Origin: Candidatus Gastranaerophilus phascolarcticola
GTDB taxonomy: Bacteria > Cyanobacteriota > Vampirovibrionia > Gastranaerophilales > Gastranaerophilaceae
NCBI GenBank assembly: GCA_001899335.1
Contig: MOYE01000004.1
Coordinates: 124,217-188,216 of the forward strand
Length of the DNA: 64,000 nt
Direction: 5' to 3'
Part shown: positions 43,932-53,604 of the stretch, piece after piece
Numbering within the stretch: the first letter of the stretch is position 1
How the letters are laid out: every line of letters begins with the position of its first letter
The notes under the pieces: model-generated
Told to the model about the DNA's origin: nothing
Seen by the model: the letters and a program-made list of their open reading frames with translations, nothing else
The model's database searches: none
Program-made: the position numbers and the translations under genes

Positions 43932-44147
43932 CTATTCATAGTCCCACTTGTATATAGACCCGCAATACTTACACACCGCAAAACCGTTCATAAACGCTAA
44001 ATCAGGCACAAATTTGTAGCCGTCAACCGTTATTTCAATTTCTCCTTTTTTATTGTATTCCATTTGAAATGTTCTGCTGCCTTGGTAATCAGGAGCAAAC
44101 ATTAACTCAAATCTGTCAACGGTTTTACAATTCTTACACTTAAACAC
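43932..44147 (-). CDS. Small zinc-ribbon-like protein
   Basis: A 71-residue protein with CKNCKT at residues 4-9 and CKYCGS at about 59-64, four cysteines placed as in a zinc ribbon, with a beta-rich middle. No other domain is visible. It overlaps the stop of the membrane protein by one base, so they share an operon. Function unknown. Confidence 0.65.
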   Translation of the reverse strand: MFKCKNCKTVDRFELMFAPDYQGSRTFQMEYNKKGEIEITVDGYKFVPDLAFMNGFAVCKYCGSIYKWDYE

Positions 44148-45100
44148 TAGACTTCCTCATCATCTTTCAATTTTGCACGTCTTAGAATTTCGGGATCAAG
44201 CTGTTTTTTGCCCTTTTTTGAAACCTTTTTTGTACCGGAAAGTTTTTTATACCAAAGCGTCCAGCAAATACTTCGCAAAGGTAGTGTAAACCCGAAAATT
44301 ATGAAACTAACCATACTTCCAAAAAGCATTTTTGAAAGAAGTTCCGGCGTAATTTGTAACTGTAAAGGAAGATTTGCGTTAAGCATATTAACATAATCGG
44401 TTGCCACCAGCGCCCAGGCAACATTTGGCAGAAAATTTTTAATATCAACGATTTTGCCAAGCCCGAAAGAAGTTAATTCTCCCAGCCCCCACGCAATAAT
44501 CAGCATAACTACAGCCATTGCAAGGGTTTTGAAATACACGCCTTTTACAAGTTTAAAACTTTTTGTAAAACAATTTACAACGCCTTCTTCGGTTTCAAAA
44601 GTGAACACTTGAAACACAAGTATAAAAAATATAAAGAAAATTCCGCCCGGAACAATCAAGAACGGGTTGAATGCGGCAAGGCTTAAAATCGAAATCATAA
44701 GCCACAGCAAAATATAGCTCCAAATATTTCTGTTAACAACACCATTGTGCGCCGGAAAATCATAAATTTTTCCGGAAGTCATTGCGCTGTGTGTCATAGA
44801 ATTGAGTGCCGCGTACGCAACAAGGTATTTCCAAAACGCAGACACTAACAGCGCCAGCCCCGGCAAAATGGTCAAGAGAACCAGCGCTAATTGTTTTGAC
44901 GGCTCGGCAAAAACCTCATATTTAGCTGCCAAATCCGGCAAAACATCTTTCAAATACATAGCAGGTATGAAAATCAATACAATTCCAAGCAATTGCCCAA
45001 TCACAGGAAAAGCCATATACATCAAAAACTTGTGTATATTCATAATGTAAATTTGTAAACTTTTAAACAAAATGTTAACAAAATTATTATTATTTTTCAT
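44147..45100 (-). CDS. Multi-pass membrane protein of unknown function
   Basis: A 317-residue protein with about six hydrophobic segments (for example IGQLLGIVLIFIPAMYL, LWLMISILSLAAF and FGSMVSFIIFGFTLPL) and a basic-acidic C-terminal tail that ends KDDEEV. The layout resembles the membrane part of uncharacterised DUF975/GDPD-like proteins, but no catalytic motif is visible. The stop overlaps the start of the small zinc-ribbon gene. It may start at a later ATG (MNIHKFLMY). Confidence 0.65.
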   Translation of the reverse strand: MKNNNNFVNILFKSLQIYIMNIHKFLMYMAFPVIGQLLGIVLIFIPAMYLKDVLPDLAAKYEVFAEPSKQLALVLLTILPGLALLVSAFWKYLVAYAALNSMTHSAMTSGKIYDFPAHNGVVNRNIWSYILLWLMISILSLAAFNPFLIVPGGIFFIFFILVFQVFTFETEEGVVNCFTKSFKLVKGVYFKTLAMAVVMLIIAWGLGELTSFGLGKIVDIKNFLPNVAWALVATDYVNMLNANLPLQLQITPELLSKMLFGSMVSFIIFGFTLPLRSICWTLWYKKLSGTKKVSKKGKKQLDPEILRRAKLKDDEEV

Positions 45101-45164
45101 AACCGCCCTTATTTTCGTTTTGTTTATACTATAATTATTTTATTACAAATCAGGAAAAAAGAAA

Positions 45165-45839
45165 ATGGCTGACATAAGGGAATTAATTTCCTCGTTTACA
45201 GAAGAAGATTACGAAAAGAGTTTAGTTAATTTACATATCCACACGAACCATTCTGACGGAATCGGAGATTTTGAAGATATTGTAAATCAGGCACAGGAAA
45301 AAGGCTATAGATACATAGCTATTTCTGATCACAATACCATGAACGGGTACATAGAAACCGGCATAACCCGTGATTATTTAATTCCGGCGTGCGAGTTTGA
45401 TGTATGGTGCGGTTACGTGTTCTGCCACTTGCTTGCCTACGGAATTGACTACAATCACCCTGCTATCAAACCGTTTTTTGCAAAACATAAATACGAAACC
45501 GTTCGTAACATAATCAGACTTTTGCCGACCAGAAACCTGAAAAAATTAATCGACGCAATCCATGAGGCAGGCGGAATTGCTGTTGTGGCACACCCTGCGT
45601 GTTACTGGGCGTTAAGCCTAGACCGTCTCTTTGCCAAAATGAAAAAACTAGGACTTGACGGCGCTGAATGTTATTATCCGTATGGAAGATTACGCGGGAT
45701 TATCAAATTCCACAAACGCGAACACGTAATTAAATACGCGGATAAACACGGGTTAATCAAAACCGGCGGTACAGACTTACATAAAACTAAACTTGAACCG
45801 ATTAAATTAAAAAAGAAAGCTACAAGTCATAATAAATAG
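45165..45839 (+). CDS. PHP-domain phosphoesterase
   Basis: Metal-dependent phosphoesterase of 224 residues. The PHP motifs are HIHTNHSDG at about 23-31, ISDHNT near 54, CEFD near 77, VVAHPACY near 140 and GGTDLHK near 205. Such proteins hydrolyse nucleotide or sugar phosphates; the substrate is unknown. The 3' end overlaps the convergent 381-residue gene by 20 bases. Confidence 0.82.
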   Translation: MADIRELISSFTEEDYEKSLVNLHIHTNHSDGIGDFEDIVNQAQEKGYRYIAISDHNTMNGYIETGITRDYLIPACEFDVWCGYVFCHLLAYGIDYNHPAIKPFFAKHKYETVRNIIRLLPTRNLKKLIDAIHEAGGIAVVAHPACYWALSLDRLFAKMKKLGLDGAECYYPYGRLRGIIKFHKREHVIKYADKHGLIKTGGTDLHKTKLEPIKLKKKATSHNK

Positions 45840-46965
45840 TTTTAGTGTTACCATAGGTACTATTTATAAATGTATCGGGAAGTCCTTTATACTTTTCAAT
45901 TTTTGTATGCCCTATAATATGGCGTACACCGCTTTCGCAAACCTTTGCAGGTTGATCTTCGCCAAATGAACAACAAACAGTATTGCCGATTCCGAACATA
46001 TAATTTCCGGACTTGTCATACATTTCGGCAAGCGCCTTGCGCTCTTCAGGAATTGTACCGTCAGCACGCCAAAATTTATCTTTTTCACAACATCCGACTA
46101 AAACTCTTTTCCCTTTTGGCACATTTTCTTCAATAAATTTCCAAATGCTGACATTGTTGTCCGAAAAATGCCAGGTATCCGGGTTTTCAATATCCGTAAT
46201 TAATGACGAACCTTTACCATGCCCGAAAAGAATATAATCAACATCTTTATAGCTGTTCGGGTCGTTCAAAAGCCCAAGCTCATCTACCGCAATATGTATT
46301 CTTGTAGGCGAGCCCACCAAAACTTTTTTACCGGTCAGATTTTCTACAAATTCAACATATTCATTCAATGCCTCTTCTTTTTTCTGTGCATCAAAAAATT
46401 TCGTTTGAACAAGCCTGTCATCTACTTTTTTCTCAACATCCAGATAAGAACGCCACCTGAAAATATCCCCCGAACATTCAACTATTTCTGGTCTTAGCCC
46501 CTTATACTTGCGTGCAACGTACTCGGGCATAAGCCTTGAAATTTCATCAATAACTTCATAATACTCCTCTTTTGTCGCGTGTTGAGAGTTGAACTGCATA
46601 AAATTTTTGAACGAAAGCAGCGAAACAATCGGTGACTCGGGGGTTTCGCCTTTAACAACTACTTTTGGCGGCGCGGGTCTCGCCGGCACAGAAAATCCGC
46701 CCAATTTCCGTGCTGGCTGCGGCTTACAAATTTTCTTTTTGAAATTAAAATATTCCATAAAGGTAGATTCCGGATTTGCAGATTGTGGTACAAAATCCTC
46801 GCCGTGTATACGCCAGCCCTCTAAATAATTCTTAAATTCTGATAGTGCAGACTTCCTTGAAATCTGCACTGTATCTGGAAGATATTCGGGTGCATAGCGT
46901 AAACCCTTTATTTCTGTGGGGTTTAACGCACGCGAAACCTGTCTTATAAAACTTATCTTGACCAT
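45820..46965 (-). CDS. Hypothetical protein with caspase-like His/Cys layout
   Basis: A 381-residue protein with a Pro-rich segment near 85-110 and no signal peptide. In its last third DYILFGHGKGSSL is followed about 45 residues later by KGKRVLVGCCEKDKF, and later GIGNTVCCSFGE. A His-Gly motif after a hydrophobic strand and a Cys after the next strand is the arrangement of clan CD (caspase/CHAT-like) peptidases. The assignment is inference from motif geometry only. The ATG is near 46965 and the 3' end overlaps the PHP gene by 20 bases. Confidence 0.6.
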   Translation of the reverse strand: MVKISFIRQVSRALNPTEIKGLRYAPEYLPDTVQISRKSALSEFKNYLEGWRIHGEDFVPQSANPESTFMEYFNFKKKICKPQPARKLGGFSVPARPAPPKVVVKGETPESPIVSLLSFKNFMQFNSQHATKEEYYEVIDEISRLMPEYVARKYKGLRPEIVECSGDIFRWRSYLDVEKKVDDRLVQTKFFDAQKKEEALNEYVEFVENLTGKKVLVGSPTRIHIAVDELGLLNDPNSYKDVDYILFGHGKGSSLITDIENPDTWHFSDNNVSIWKFIEENVPKGKRVLVGCCEKDKFWRADGTIPEERKALAEMYDKSGNYMFGIGNTVCCSFGEDQPAKVCESGVRHIIGHTKIEKYKGLPDTFINSTYGNTKTIYYDL

Positions 46966-47006
46966 AATGTTATAAAAGTTCTAAAAGAAAAAAATTTGCG
47001 TTGTAA

Positions 47007-47035
47007 TTGACAGTGGTTATAAAATAGTTTAAAAT
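47007..47035 (+). promoter_or_regulatory. Sigma70 promoter of prepilin P7
   Basis: TTGACA, 17 bases, TAAAAT, with the shared ATAGTTTAAAAT across the -10 as in P8. The leader ATG (47058) lies 22 bases downstream. Confidence 0.7.
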
Positions 47036-47057
47036 AAAATTAGAAAGGATAGAATAT

Positions 47058-47124
47058 ATGAAAAATTTAGACTTGAAAAGCCTTGTCGTACAGCCTTCTC
47101 GGGTAAGGGGGGGGGGGCTTCACA
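47058..47124 (+). other. P7 leader, out of frame with the body (OFF)
   Basis: ATG at 47058 after the family AGAAAGGATAGA opens MKNLDLKSLVVQPSRVRGGG and meets the 11-G tract. The prepilin frame lies one base off. With 10 or 13 G it would read RGGG|FTMAEILL. In the prepilin frame itself a TAA lies just before the tract (47104-47106), so nothing upstream can supply another start. Confidence 0.8.
47107..47117 (+). repeat. Poly-G tract (11 G) in P7 leader
   Basis: Eleven G. The last base pair of Gly codons would provide the -1 glycine of the cleavage site when in frame. OFF at 11, ON at 10 or 13. Confidence 0.85.
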
Positions 47125-48081
47125 ATGGCAGAAATCTTATTATCATTAACAATCATCGGTGTTGTTGCAGCAATAACATTGCCATCCCTCACTGGAAACA
47201 TTAACGAACGCACTTGGAACACTCAACGCAAAGCGCTTTATGCAAGATTTTCACAAGCTATTGCCCTAATGCCTGCATTGAACGGGTATGGGACCTACTC
47301 AAAAGACGCCGAGGGAAACGTAACAGACACTGCAACCGAAACTTTTATCACAAACGGACTTGCAAAAGTCCTCAAAATTAACAATATCTGCGACAACGAT
47401 CACCTTAAAGACTGTGGTATAGTCGAAAAATTCAATACTCTTGCAGGTGGTACAATGAGCGTACCCAAAGACCTTAAAGAATTGAACAGTATGTTCACAG
47501 ACCGATACGGCAATTTCCAAAACCCACAAAAAGATATAGTTACGAAAGCCGCCGCATTTGAAACCGCTAACGGCGAAAGCATTCTGGCTTTTTACAATCC
47601 CTATTGCGTGGATTTCAATGGTTCAATAATCAATAACTCATCCATAGGTTATGGTGACAATGTAGAACGACGTTACGTCCAAATGAATATGTGTGCAAAT
47701 TTCATTTTCGACCTTAACGGAAACAAAGGTCCAAACGCTGTTGGCAAAGATATTGGCTGGATTAGCGCACTATATCCGTCAGACACAACGGTTGTAATGC
47801 CTGTAATGCTAAGTGCGAACACATTGTCGCAGCAATACAACCATTCGCAGGCGGTATCAGAATGTAAAAACTTCAATGCCGAAACCCGTCTGCCTAACAA
47901 AGAAGAATTAATGTCAATGTTCTATAACAAAGAACTTATAGGAAATCAAGCGTTAAATACGCGACATGTTTGGTCTAGCAGCACTAATCAAAAATCCTAT
48001 TATTGGGGATTAAATTTTTCATCAGCAGATATGTATTTAATTCCTGATAGACCGGAATATATTTACTGCGTAAAAAGATAA
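47125..48081 (+). CDS. Prepilin-like protein P7 (phase OFF)
   Basis: Body of a family member, 318 residues counted from the internal ATG in FTMAEILL. Its real start at 47058 is out of frame by one base. It has ERTWNTQRKALYARFSQA, AAAFETANGES, the loop DLNGNKGPNAVGKD and a C-terminal DUF1566-like domain (RLPNKEEL, HVWSSST, YCVKR). The frame is intact to its end, arguing for a switchable gene. gyrA follows after 94 bases. Confidence 0.82.
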   Translation: MAEILLSLTIIGVVAAITLPSLTGNINERTWNTQRKALYARFSQAIALMPALNGYGTYSKDAEGNVTDTATETFITNGLAKVLKINNICDNDHLKDCGIVEKFNTLAGGTMSVPKDLKELNSMFTDRYGNFQNPQKDIVTKAAAFETANGESILAFYNPYCVDFNGSIINNSSIGYGDNVERRYVQMNMCANFIFDLNGNKGPNAVGKDIGWISALYPSDTTVVMPVMLSANTLSQQYNHSQAVSECKNFNAETRLPNKEELMSMFYNKELIGNQALNTRHVWSSSTNQKSYYWGLNFSSADMYLIPDRPEYIYCVKR

Positions 48082-48175
48082 AAGTTTCTTAAATTTTCTT
48101 CAATATGTGCAAAATTAAAACTTTTGTGCTATAATATGGCTATATAAGAATAGATTAGGGGAAAAGGAGAGAACT

Positions 48176-50716
48176 TTGAGTCAGCAAAATATATTTGACG
48201 ATGGCAAAATCGTTCCGGTTAATATTAGAGAAGAAATGAAACGTTCTTACATCGACTATGCGATGAGCGTTATCGTAGGTCGTGCGCTGCCGGACGTTCG
48301 TGACGGGTTAAAGCCTGTTCACAGACGTATTCTGTACGCGATGAACGAACTCGGTATGACACCTGACAAACCGTTCAAGAAATGTGCGCGTATTGTTGGT
48401 GAAGTTCTTGGTAAATACCACCCTCACGGCGACACGGCTGTTTATGAAGCTCTTGTACGTATGGCGCAAGACTTCTCAACCCGTTACCTGACAGTTGACG
48501 GTCACGGAAACTTTGGTTCTGTTGACGGTGACGGCGCAGCTGCAATGCGTTATACAGAGGCACGTATGAACAAAATTACCCCGTCTATGCTTGCTGACAT
48601 CGACTGCGAAACTGTCGAATTTGAACCAAACTTCGACGGTTCATTGCAAGAACCTTCTGTTCTTCCTGTTCGCCTGCCAATGCTTTTGTTAAACGGTGTT
48701 TCCGGTATTGCTGTTGGTATGGCAACAAATATTCCGCCTCATAACCTTTGCGAAGTCGTTGACGGTACAATCGCCCTCATTGACAACCCGCAAATCACAA
48801 TCGCGGAACTTATGGAACACATTAAAGGTCCTGACTTCCCGACAGCCGCAACAATTATCGGCTTGGCAGACATTAAACAGGCTTACGAAACAGGTCGCGG
48901 CTCTATCAAAATGCAAGCGGTTGCAGGGTTTGAAGAAATCGCAGGCGGCGGCGGACGCCAAGCACGCACAGCTATCGTTATTACCGAAATCCCTTATCAG
49001 GTCAACAAAGCAATGCTTATCGAAAAAATTGCAGACCTTGTTAAAGAACAACGTATCAACGGAATTTCTGACATCCGTGACGAATCCGACCGCGACGGTA
49101 TGCGTATCGTTATCGAACTTAAACGCGACGCGAAACCTGATGTCGTTAAAAATAACTTATTCAAATTCACACAACTTTCAACAACTTTCGGCGTAAACAA
49201 TGTCGTTCTATGCGGCAAACAACCACGCTTGTTGAACCTCAAACAGGTTCTTGAAGAGTTCGTTGAACACCGTGTTGAAATCGTTACAAGAAGAACAATC
49301 TTCTTCCTCAAAAAAGCAAAAGTTCGCGCACACATCTTGGCAGGTTTGATTATTGCGCTGGGTTCAATTGATGAAGTTATCGAACTTATCAAAAAATCTA
49401 AAACCACAGATGACGCGCGCAACGGCTTAATGTCACGTTTCGGCTTAGATGTTGACCAATCAAACGCAATTCTCGAAATGCAATTGAGAAGATTAACAGG
49501 ATTGGAACAAGACAAAGTTAAAGCTGAATACGATGAATTATTAAAGAAAATTGCAGAATACGAATCAATTTTGGCTAGCCGCCAAAAAATTCTTGACATC
49601 ATCAAAACAGAATTGAACGAAGATAAAGAAAAATTCGGCGATGACAGAAAAACCCAAATTCTCCCAGAACAAGGCGAAGTAACGATTGAAGACTTAACAC
49701 CAAACACACCAATGGCAGTCTTCATTACTCACCAGGGTTATTTGAAGAGAATTTCACTCGACACATTCGAGCGCCAAAACCGTGCAACCCGCGGCAAATC
49801 AGGTATCAAAACCAAAGAAGATGATGATATTCAACACTTCTTCACCGCAATGATGCACGATAAAGTTCTGTTCTTCTCATCAAAAGGAACGGTTTATAGC
49901 TTAAACGTATACGACTTCCCTGAAGGCGGACGTCAGGCAAAAGGCTTGCCGATTGTAAACGTACTTCCGATTGAACAAGGCGAAAAAATTACCGCTGTTG
50001 TTCCTGTAAGCACGTTCTCACACGATTTGAACCTGATAATGCTGACTAAGAAAGGTTATATTAAACGTATTGAACTCGATAACTTCTCAAACATCAGAAG
50101 AAACGGTATTATCGCAATCGGACTTGAAGAAGACGACGAACTCTGCTGGGTAAAACTTGCGACCGCAAAAGATGAAATCTTAATCGGAACCTCTTGCGGT
50201 ATGGCGATTAGATTCCCAATTGAGGATTTAAGACCTCTTGGCAGAAGCGCACGCGGCGTAACATCAATGAAATTACGTTCAGGCGATGAATTAATCGGCT
50301 GCGACATTGTTCCAAAAGATTACGACGCAGACTTACTTGTTGTAACTTCTGACGGCTTTGGCAAACGTACGAAGATTTCAGAATTTAGAACGCAAAACCG
50401 CGGCGGCATCGGCTTGATTGCGACTAAGTTTAAATCAAGTGCATCAAGACTTGTAGCGTTGACGATTGTTAAAGACACCGATGATATTATGATGGTAACG
50501 GCAAACGGAATTGTAACACGAATCAACGCCGGTTCAATCTCGCGTCAAGGCAGACCTGCAACAGGCGTCAAGGCGATAAACCTTGTGGACAATGACCTTG
50601 TATGTTCAGTAAACAAAATTCTGAACCCTGACGAGGAGGAAGAGTTTCAGGGAACGGCAGACCCTGCACCTGAAGCAAACGTAGAACAGGGCAGCCTGCT
50701 CGACGGAAACGAATAA
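48176..50716 (+). CDS. gyrA: DNA gyrase subunit A
   Basis: Type II topoisomerase subunit that breaks and rejoins DNA, with the active-site Tyr in AMRYTEARM near 127. It has 846 residues with six C-terminal blades. The box at about 537-550 reads [10 protein letters not shown], not the usual QRRGGKG. That variant is, to my knowledge, the cyanobacterial form. The start is TTG with a strong AAGGAG site. Followed by a terminator. Confidence 0.94.
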   Translation: MSQQNIFDDGKIVPVNIREEMKRSYIDYAMSVIVGRALPDVRDGLKPVHRRILYAMNELGMTPDKPFKKCARIVGEVLGKYHPHGDTAVYEALVRMAQDFSTRYLTVDGHGNFGSVDGDGAAAMRYTEARMNKITPSMLADIDCETVEFEPNFDGSLQEPSVLPVRLPMLLLNGVSGIAVGMATNIPPHNLCEVVDGTIALIDNPQITIAELMEHIKGPDFPTAATIIGLADIKQAYETGRGSIKMQAVAGFEEIAGGGGRQARTAIVITEIPYQVNKAMLIEKIADLVKEQRINGISDIRDESDRDGMRIVIELKRDAKPDVVKNNLFKFTQLSTTFGVNNVVLCGKQPRLLNLKQVLEEFVEHRVEIVTRRTIFFLKKAKVRAHILAGLIIALGSIDEVIELIKKSKTTDDARNGLMSRFGLDVDQSNAILEMQLRRLTGLEQDKVKAEYDELLKKIAEYESILASRQKILDIIKTELNEDKEKFGDDRKTQILPEQGEVTIEDLTPNTPMAVFITHQGYLKRISLDTFERQNRATRGKSGIKTKEDDDIQHFFTAMMHDKVLFFSSKGTVYSLNVYDFPEGGRQAKGLPIVNVLPIEQGEKITAVVPVSTFSHDLNLIMLTKKGYIKRIELDNFSNIRRNGIIAIGLEEDDELCWVKLATAKDEILIGTSCGMAIRFPIEDLRPLGRSARGVTSMKLRSGDELIGCDIVPKDYDADLLVVTSDGFGKRTKISEFRTQNRGGIGLIATKFKSSASRLVALTIVKDTDDIMMVTANGIVTRINAGSISRQGRPATGVKAINLVDNDLVCSVNKILNPDEEEEFQGTADPAPEANVEQGSLLDGNE

Positions 50717-50722
50717 TAAAAA

Positions 50723-50752
50723 TAAAACCGCCTTTTGCGAGGCGGTTTTTAA
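50723..50752. terminator. Terminator between gyrA and rex
   Basis: AAACCGCC paired with GGCGGTTTTT around an eight-base loop, just after gyrA. It overlaps the rex stop by four bases and may serve both. Confidence 0.85.
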
Positions 50753-51363
50753 ATATTATACGTAAACTGTAAGAAGTTGCCAACCAGATTTTCGTTCCAA
50801 ACCTGCACGTCGTCAGGTACGTTCAAAACTACAGGCGCAAAGTTCCAAATGTATTTCACGCCCGCGCCCACAACTATGTCCGCCGTGCTTTGCGTGAACT
50901 CTTTCGGAACCGTCAAAATCGCTATATCTATTCCGTGTTCCTTTACAACCAAACCAAAATCCGTCAAATCATATATTCGCTTTCCGTTTACCATGCCGGA
51001 AATCTTCTTTTTATCAGTATCCACAAGCGCAACAATATTTAGACCGTAATTTGCAAAACTATCGTATTTCGCAAGCGCTGATCCCAAATTCCCTGCACCG
51101 ATAATACAAGCATTTTTCTGTTTTTTAAAGCCCAAAGTCTTTTCAATACAGGATTTCAACTCTTTCACAATATACCCGACTCGGCATTTGCCCGAATTGT
51201 TCAAAACAGAAATGTCTTTCCTCACCTGCGAATCGTCAATATGCAGCAGTTTTGCAATCTGTTTACTGGAAATAAATTCCTCGCCGCGCGCCAAAAATTC
51301 CTGCAAAATGCAGTGGTATAGCGTCAAACGATTAATTACTTTGTCAGAAATTTTTGCGTTCAT
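50749..51363 (-). CDS. rex: Redox-sensing repressor Rex
   Basis: Repressor that binds NADH and releases DNA when the NADH/NAD ratio rises. It has 204 residues from the ATG at 51363; the upstream TTG is less likely. The N-terminal winged helix (SKQIAKLLHIDDSQVRKDIS) is followed by a Rossmann domain with GAGNLGSALAKY near 85-96 and the C-terminal dimerisation helix. The ATG overlaps the previous stop. A near-perfect Rex box precedes adhE in this window, so adhE is a probable target. Confidence 0.95.
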   Translation of the reverse strand: MNAKISDKVINRLTLYHCILQEFLARGEEFISSKQIAKLLHIDDSQVRKDISVLNNSGKCRVGYIVKELKSCIEKTLGFKKQKNACIIGAGNLGSALAKYDSFANYGLNIVALVDTDKKKISGMVNGKRIYDLTDFGLVVKEHGIDIAILTVPKEFTQSTADIVVGAGVKYIWNFAPVVLNVPDDVQVWNENLVGNFLQFTYNI

Positions 51364-51686
51364 CAATTGCTTTCCCGTTTTTCTTCTTGTTTTATGAAGT
51401 CACACAATTGCTCAAGGTGTTTGTCCTCGATATAATTAATTAAATCGTCAGTATCTTTAATTTTGCCAAGTGCAAAGCCGGTTTCCGCCAGCAAAACACA
51501 GTCGTTGCAGAGTCTGTAGCCGTTATAATCAATTGAACCTGCAAAAGGTTTAGATTGCCCGCAGCAGTCACAATCAAAACATTCTTCGGCACTTGATGGA
51601 TCGTCTTCAATATCGTCAAGGCGCATTTGCTCAACTACCTGCTGCATTTCTTCAATAATTTCTTGCTCTGAACGTCTTTCAGCCAT
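51363..51686 (-). CDS. Small zinc-ribbon-like protein in pdxJ-rex operon
   Basis: A 107-residue acidic protein with CFDCDCCGQSK near 36-46 and CNDC near 60-63, a possible zinc-ribbon, between helical ends. Its start overlaps the pdxJ stop by one base and its stop overlaps the rex start, so the three genes are translationally coupled. Function unknown; a role linked to Rex is possible but not shown. Confidence 0.65.
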   Translation of the reverse strand: MAERRSEQEIIEEMQQVVEQMRLDDIEDDPSSAEECFDCDCCGQSKPFAGSIDYNGYRLCNDCVLLAETGFALGKIKDTDDLINYIEDKHLEQLCDFIKQEEKRESN

Positions 51687-52384
51687 TATTTCACCGCCTC
51701 TGCCATTGTCTTAACCGCTTCGGCAATCCCGGTAAACACCGCACGAGAAACAATACTATGTCCGATATTCAACTCATAAAGCCCCGGAATTTCATGCATT
51801 CTATGAACATTTTCATAATTCAATCCGTGCCCCGCATTTACTCTCAAGCCCAACTTTTGAGCGTATGCCGCCACCTTTTTGAGTTTCAAAAACTCTTCTT
51901 CGCAACAATTGTTTGAATAACTTCCGGTATGCATTTCAATAAACTGTGCTCCGGTTTCGAAAGATGCCTTAACCTGCGCCTCTTCAGGGTCAATAAACAA
52001 ACTTACGACAATTCCCGCGTCAAGCAAAGGTTTAATAAAATCCCTTACAGCCTCAAAATTTCCCGCAACATCAAGCCCGCCCTCTGTCGTTACCTCTTGA
52101 CGTCTTTCAGGCACAAGGCAAATTGAATGCGGCTTGACTTCAAGTGCAATCTTTTGAATATCATCCGCCATAGCCATTTCAAGGTTCAAACGGGTTTTAA
52201 TGTTTTTAGCTAGTGAGTAAATATCCGCATCCTTAATATGACGTCTGTCTTCACGCAAATGCGCAGTGATAGAAGTCGCACCGTTTTCCTCACAAATAAG
52301 CGCCGCCGCCAAAACATCCGGTTCCACGCCCCCGCGCGCATTTCTTAATGTTGCAACGTGATCTATATTTACTCCTAACAGCAT
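51686..52384 (-). CDS. pdxJ: Pyridoxine 5'-phosphate synthase
   Basis: Makes pyridoxine 5'-phosphate in vitamin B6 synthesis. It has 232 residues: VNIDHVATLRNARGG, ITAHLREDRRHIKD, QEVTTEGGLDV and GHGLNYENV. TIM-barrel enzyme of full length. First gene of the operon with the zinc-ribbon protein and rex. Confidence 0.95.
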   Translation of the reverse strand: MLLGVNIDHVATLRNARGGVEPDVLAAALICEENGATSITAHLREDRRHIKDADIYSLAKNIKTRLNLEMAMADDIQKIALEVKPHSICLVPERRQEVTTEGGLDVAGNFEAVRDFIKPLLDAGIVVSLFIDPEEAQVKASFETGAQFIEMHTGSYSNNCCEEEFLKLKKVAAYAQKLGLRVNAGHGLNYENVHRMHEIPGLYELNIGHSIVSRAVFTGIAEAVKTMAEAVK

Positions 52385-52451
52385 TTATGATATCCTCCAG
52401 TAGATGTATTTGCACAAAGTCTTTCTAATAATATAATACAAAAGTAAAGAA

Positions 52452-52787
52452 ATGAACACAACTATAATCACAATTCTAATAACTGAAATAATCGCCGCAG
52501 GGCTGATAATCTACTGTATCGTACGTTTAAATGCAGCAGTCAACTCTTGCCGGCAAAAAGTTATTGCGCAAAATAAAAAGTTAAAAAATATACTTCCTAC
52601 AGCAAGAGATATTTTCACACTAACATATCAGTACATCGAGATGTGGAAAGAAGAGTTTGGCAAAAAAGTCGAGGCTTGCGGAAACTTACTGGGCGAGTTG
52701 ACAATGTACTATATAATGCACAAAATCTTCAAAAAACAGTACGAAAATTTTGAGACCGGCTTTAGTATTTTAAAATTTTTGCTTTAA
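52452..52787 (+). CDS. Small membrane-anchored hypothetical protein
   Basis: A 111-residue protein with one N-terminal membrane segment (TIITILITEIIAAGLIIYCI) and a charged helical cytoplasmic part. There is no recognised domain. It lies directly upstream of the YtxH/DUF948 genes, which share the same general form (one membrane helix, then coiled coil). Function unknown. Confidence 0.62.
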   Translation: MNTTIITILITEIIAAGLIIYCIVRLNAAVNSCRQKVIAQNKKLKNILPTARDIFTLTYQYIEMWKEEFGKKVEACGNLLGELTMYYIMHKIFKKQYENFETGFSILKFLL

Positions 52788-52850
52788 CAAGCCTTGTAAA
52801 ACTTGAAAAAACATGATAAACTAAATACGAAAAATGAAAGGTGGAGTTTT

Positions 52851-53168
52851 ATGTCAGAAAACAAATCACTAGCATTCCCGATTGGGTTATTGGCGGGAGT
52901 GGTCGGCGGAATTGTAGCCGGAATACTTTTCGCACCTAAATCCGGTGAAGAAACCCGAAAAGAACTCGCGCAAGCAGCTAACGAATTTTATGAAAAGCAT
53001 TCTCCTGAAATCAACGAGGCAAAAAAACAGGCTTTGCAATCCGTTGATATAGTAAAATGCAAATTTGAAAGACAATTAAAAAATATCGCAGATAAAATCA
53101 AATCAAGAAAACTTCGCAATGCAAAAAAACGTGAAGACGGTGATATGACCGGCGATTACAACGAATAG
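52851..53168 (+). CDS. YtxH-like protein 1
   Basis: A 105-residue protein with a glycine-rich membrane segment (PIGLLAGVVGGIVAGILFAP) followed by KSGEETRKEL, the YtxH signature, and an amphipathic helical tail. The ATG at 52851 follows GGTGG; the earlier frame opening is rejected. YtxH proteins are poorly understood stress-linked envelope proteins. Paralogue at 53605. Confidence 0.8.
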   Translation: MSENKSLAFPIGLLAGVVGGIVAGILFAPKSGEETRKELAQAANEFYEKHSPEINEAKKQALQSVDIVKCKFERQLKNIADKIKSRKLRNAKKREDGDMTGDYNE

Positions 53169-53178
53169 GGGAAAGAGA

Positions 53179-53535
53179 ATGGATACATCACAGATCGCAT
53201 TAAACCAAAGTTTAACATTTCTTTCCTGGACAGTAGGAATCGTAGTTTTTGTAATCGGGGTTTTCCTGACAAAATTAATTATTGATTTATCAACGCTTTC
53301 CAAGAGCCTTTTGGAAACCTCCAAAATTCTTAACGAAGAGTTAAAACCTACAATTTTGGAATTAAAAAACACACTTTCGTCACTTCTTTCTATTACCCAA
53401 ACGGCAGAAGAAGGAATTAACCGTGTGAAAACGGCTATAACTACAATTAATGAGAAGAAAAATCGTGTAAAAAACAACATTCGAACCGGTTTTTTCAACG
53501 TAGTCCAAAGGATTAAAGATATTTTTGTAAAATAG
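53179..53535 (+). CDS. DUF948-like membrane protein
   Basis: A 118-residue protein with one membrane segment (TVGIVVFVIGVFLTKLII) and a long coiled-coil tail with SKILNEELKPTILELKNTL, the pattern of DUF948 proteins, which often sit beside YtxH genes. Between the two YtxH-like genes, 10 bases after the first. Function unknown. Confidence 0.72.
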   Translation: MDTSQIALNQSLTFLSWTVGIVVFVIGVFLTKLIIDLSTLSKSLLETSKILNEELKPTILELKNTLSSLLSITQTAEEGINRVKTAITTINEKKNRVKNNIRTGFFNVVQRIKDIFVK

Positions 53536-53604
53536 CCATTTGTAACAATTAAAAAGTTTTCAAAAAGCGTTTATAATACATTTGAAAATAAAGGAGTCAT
53601 AAAT

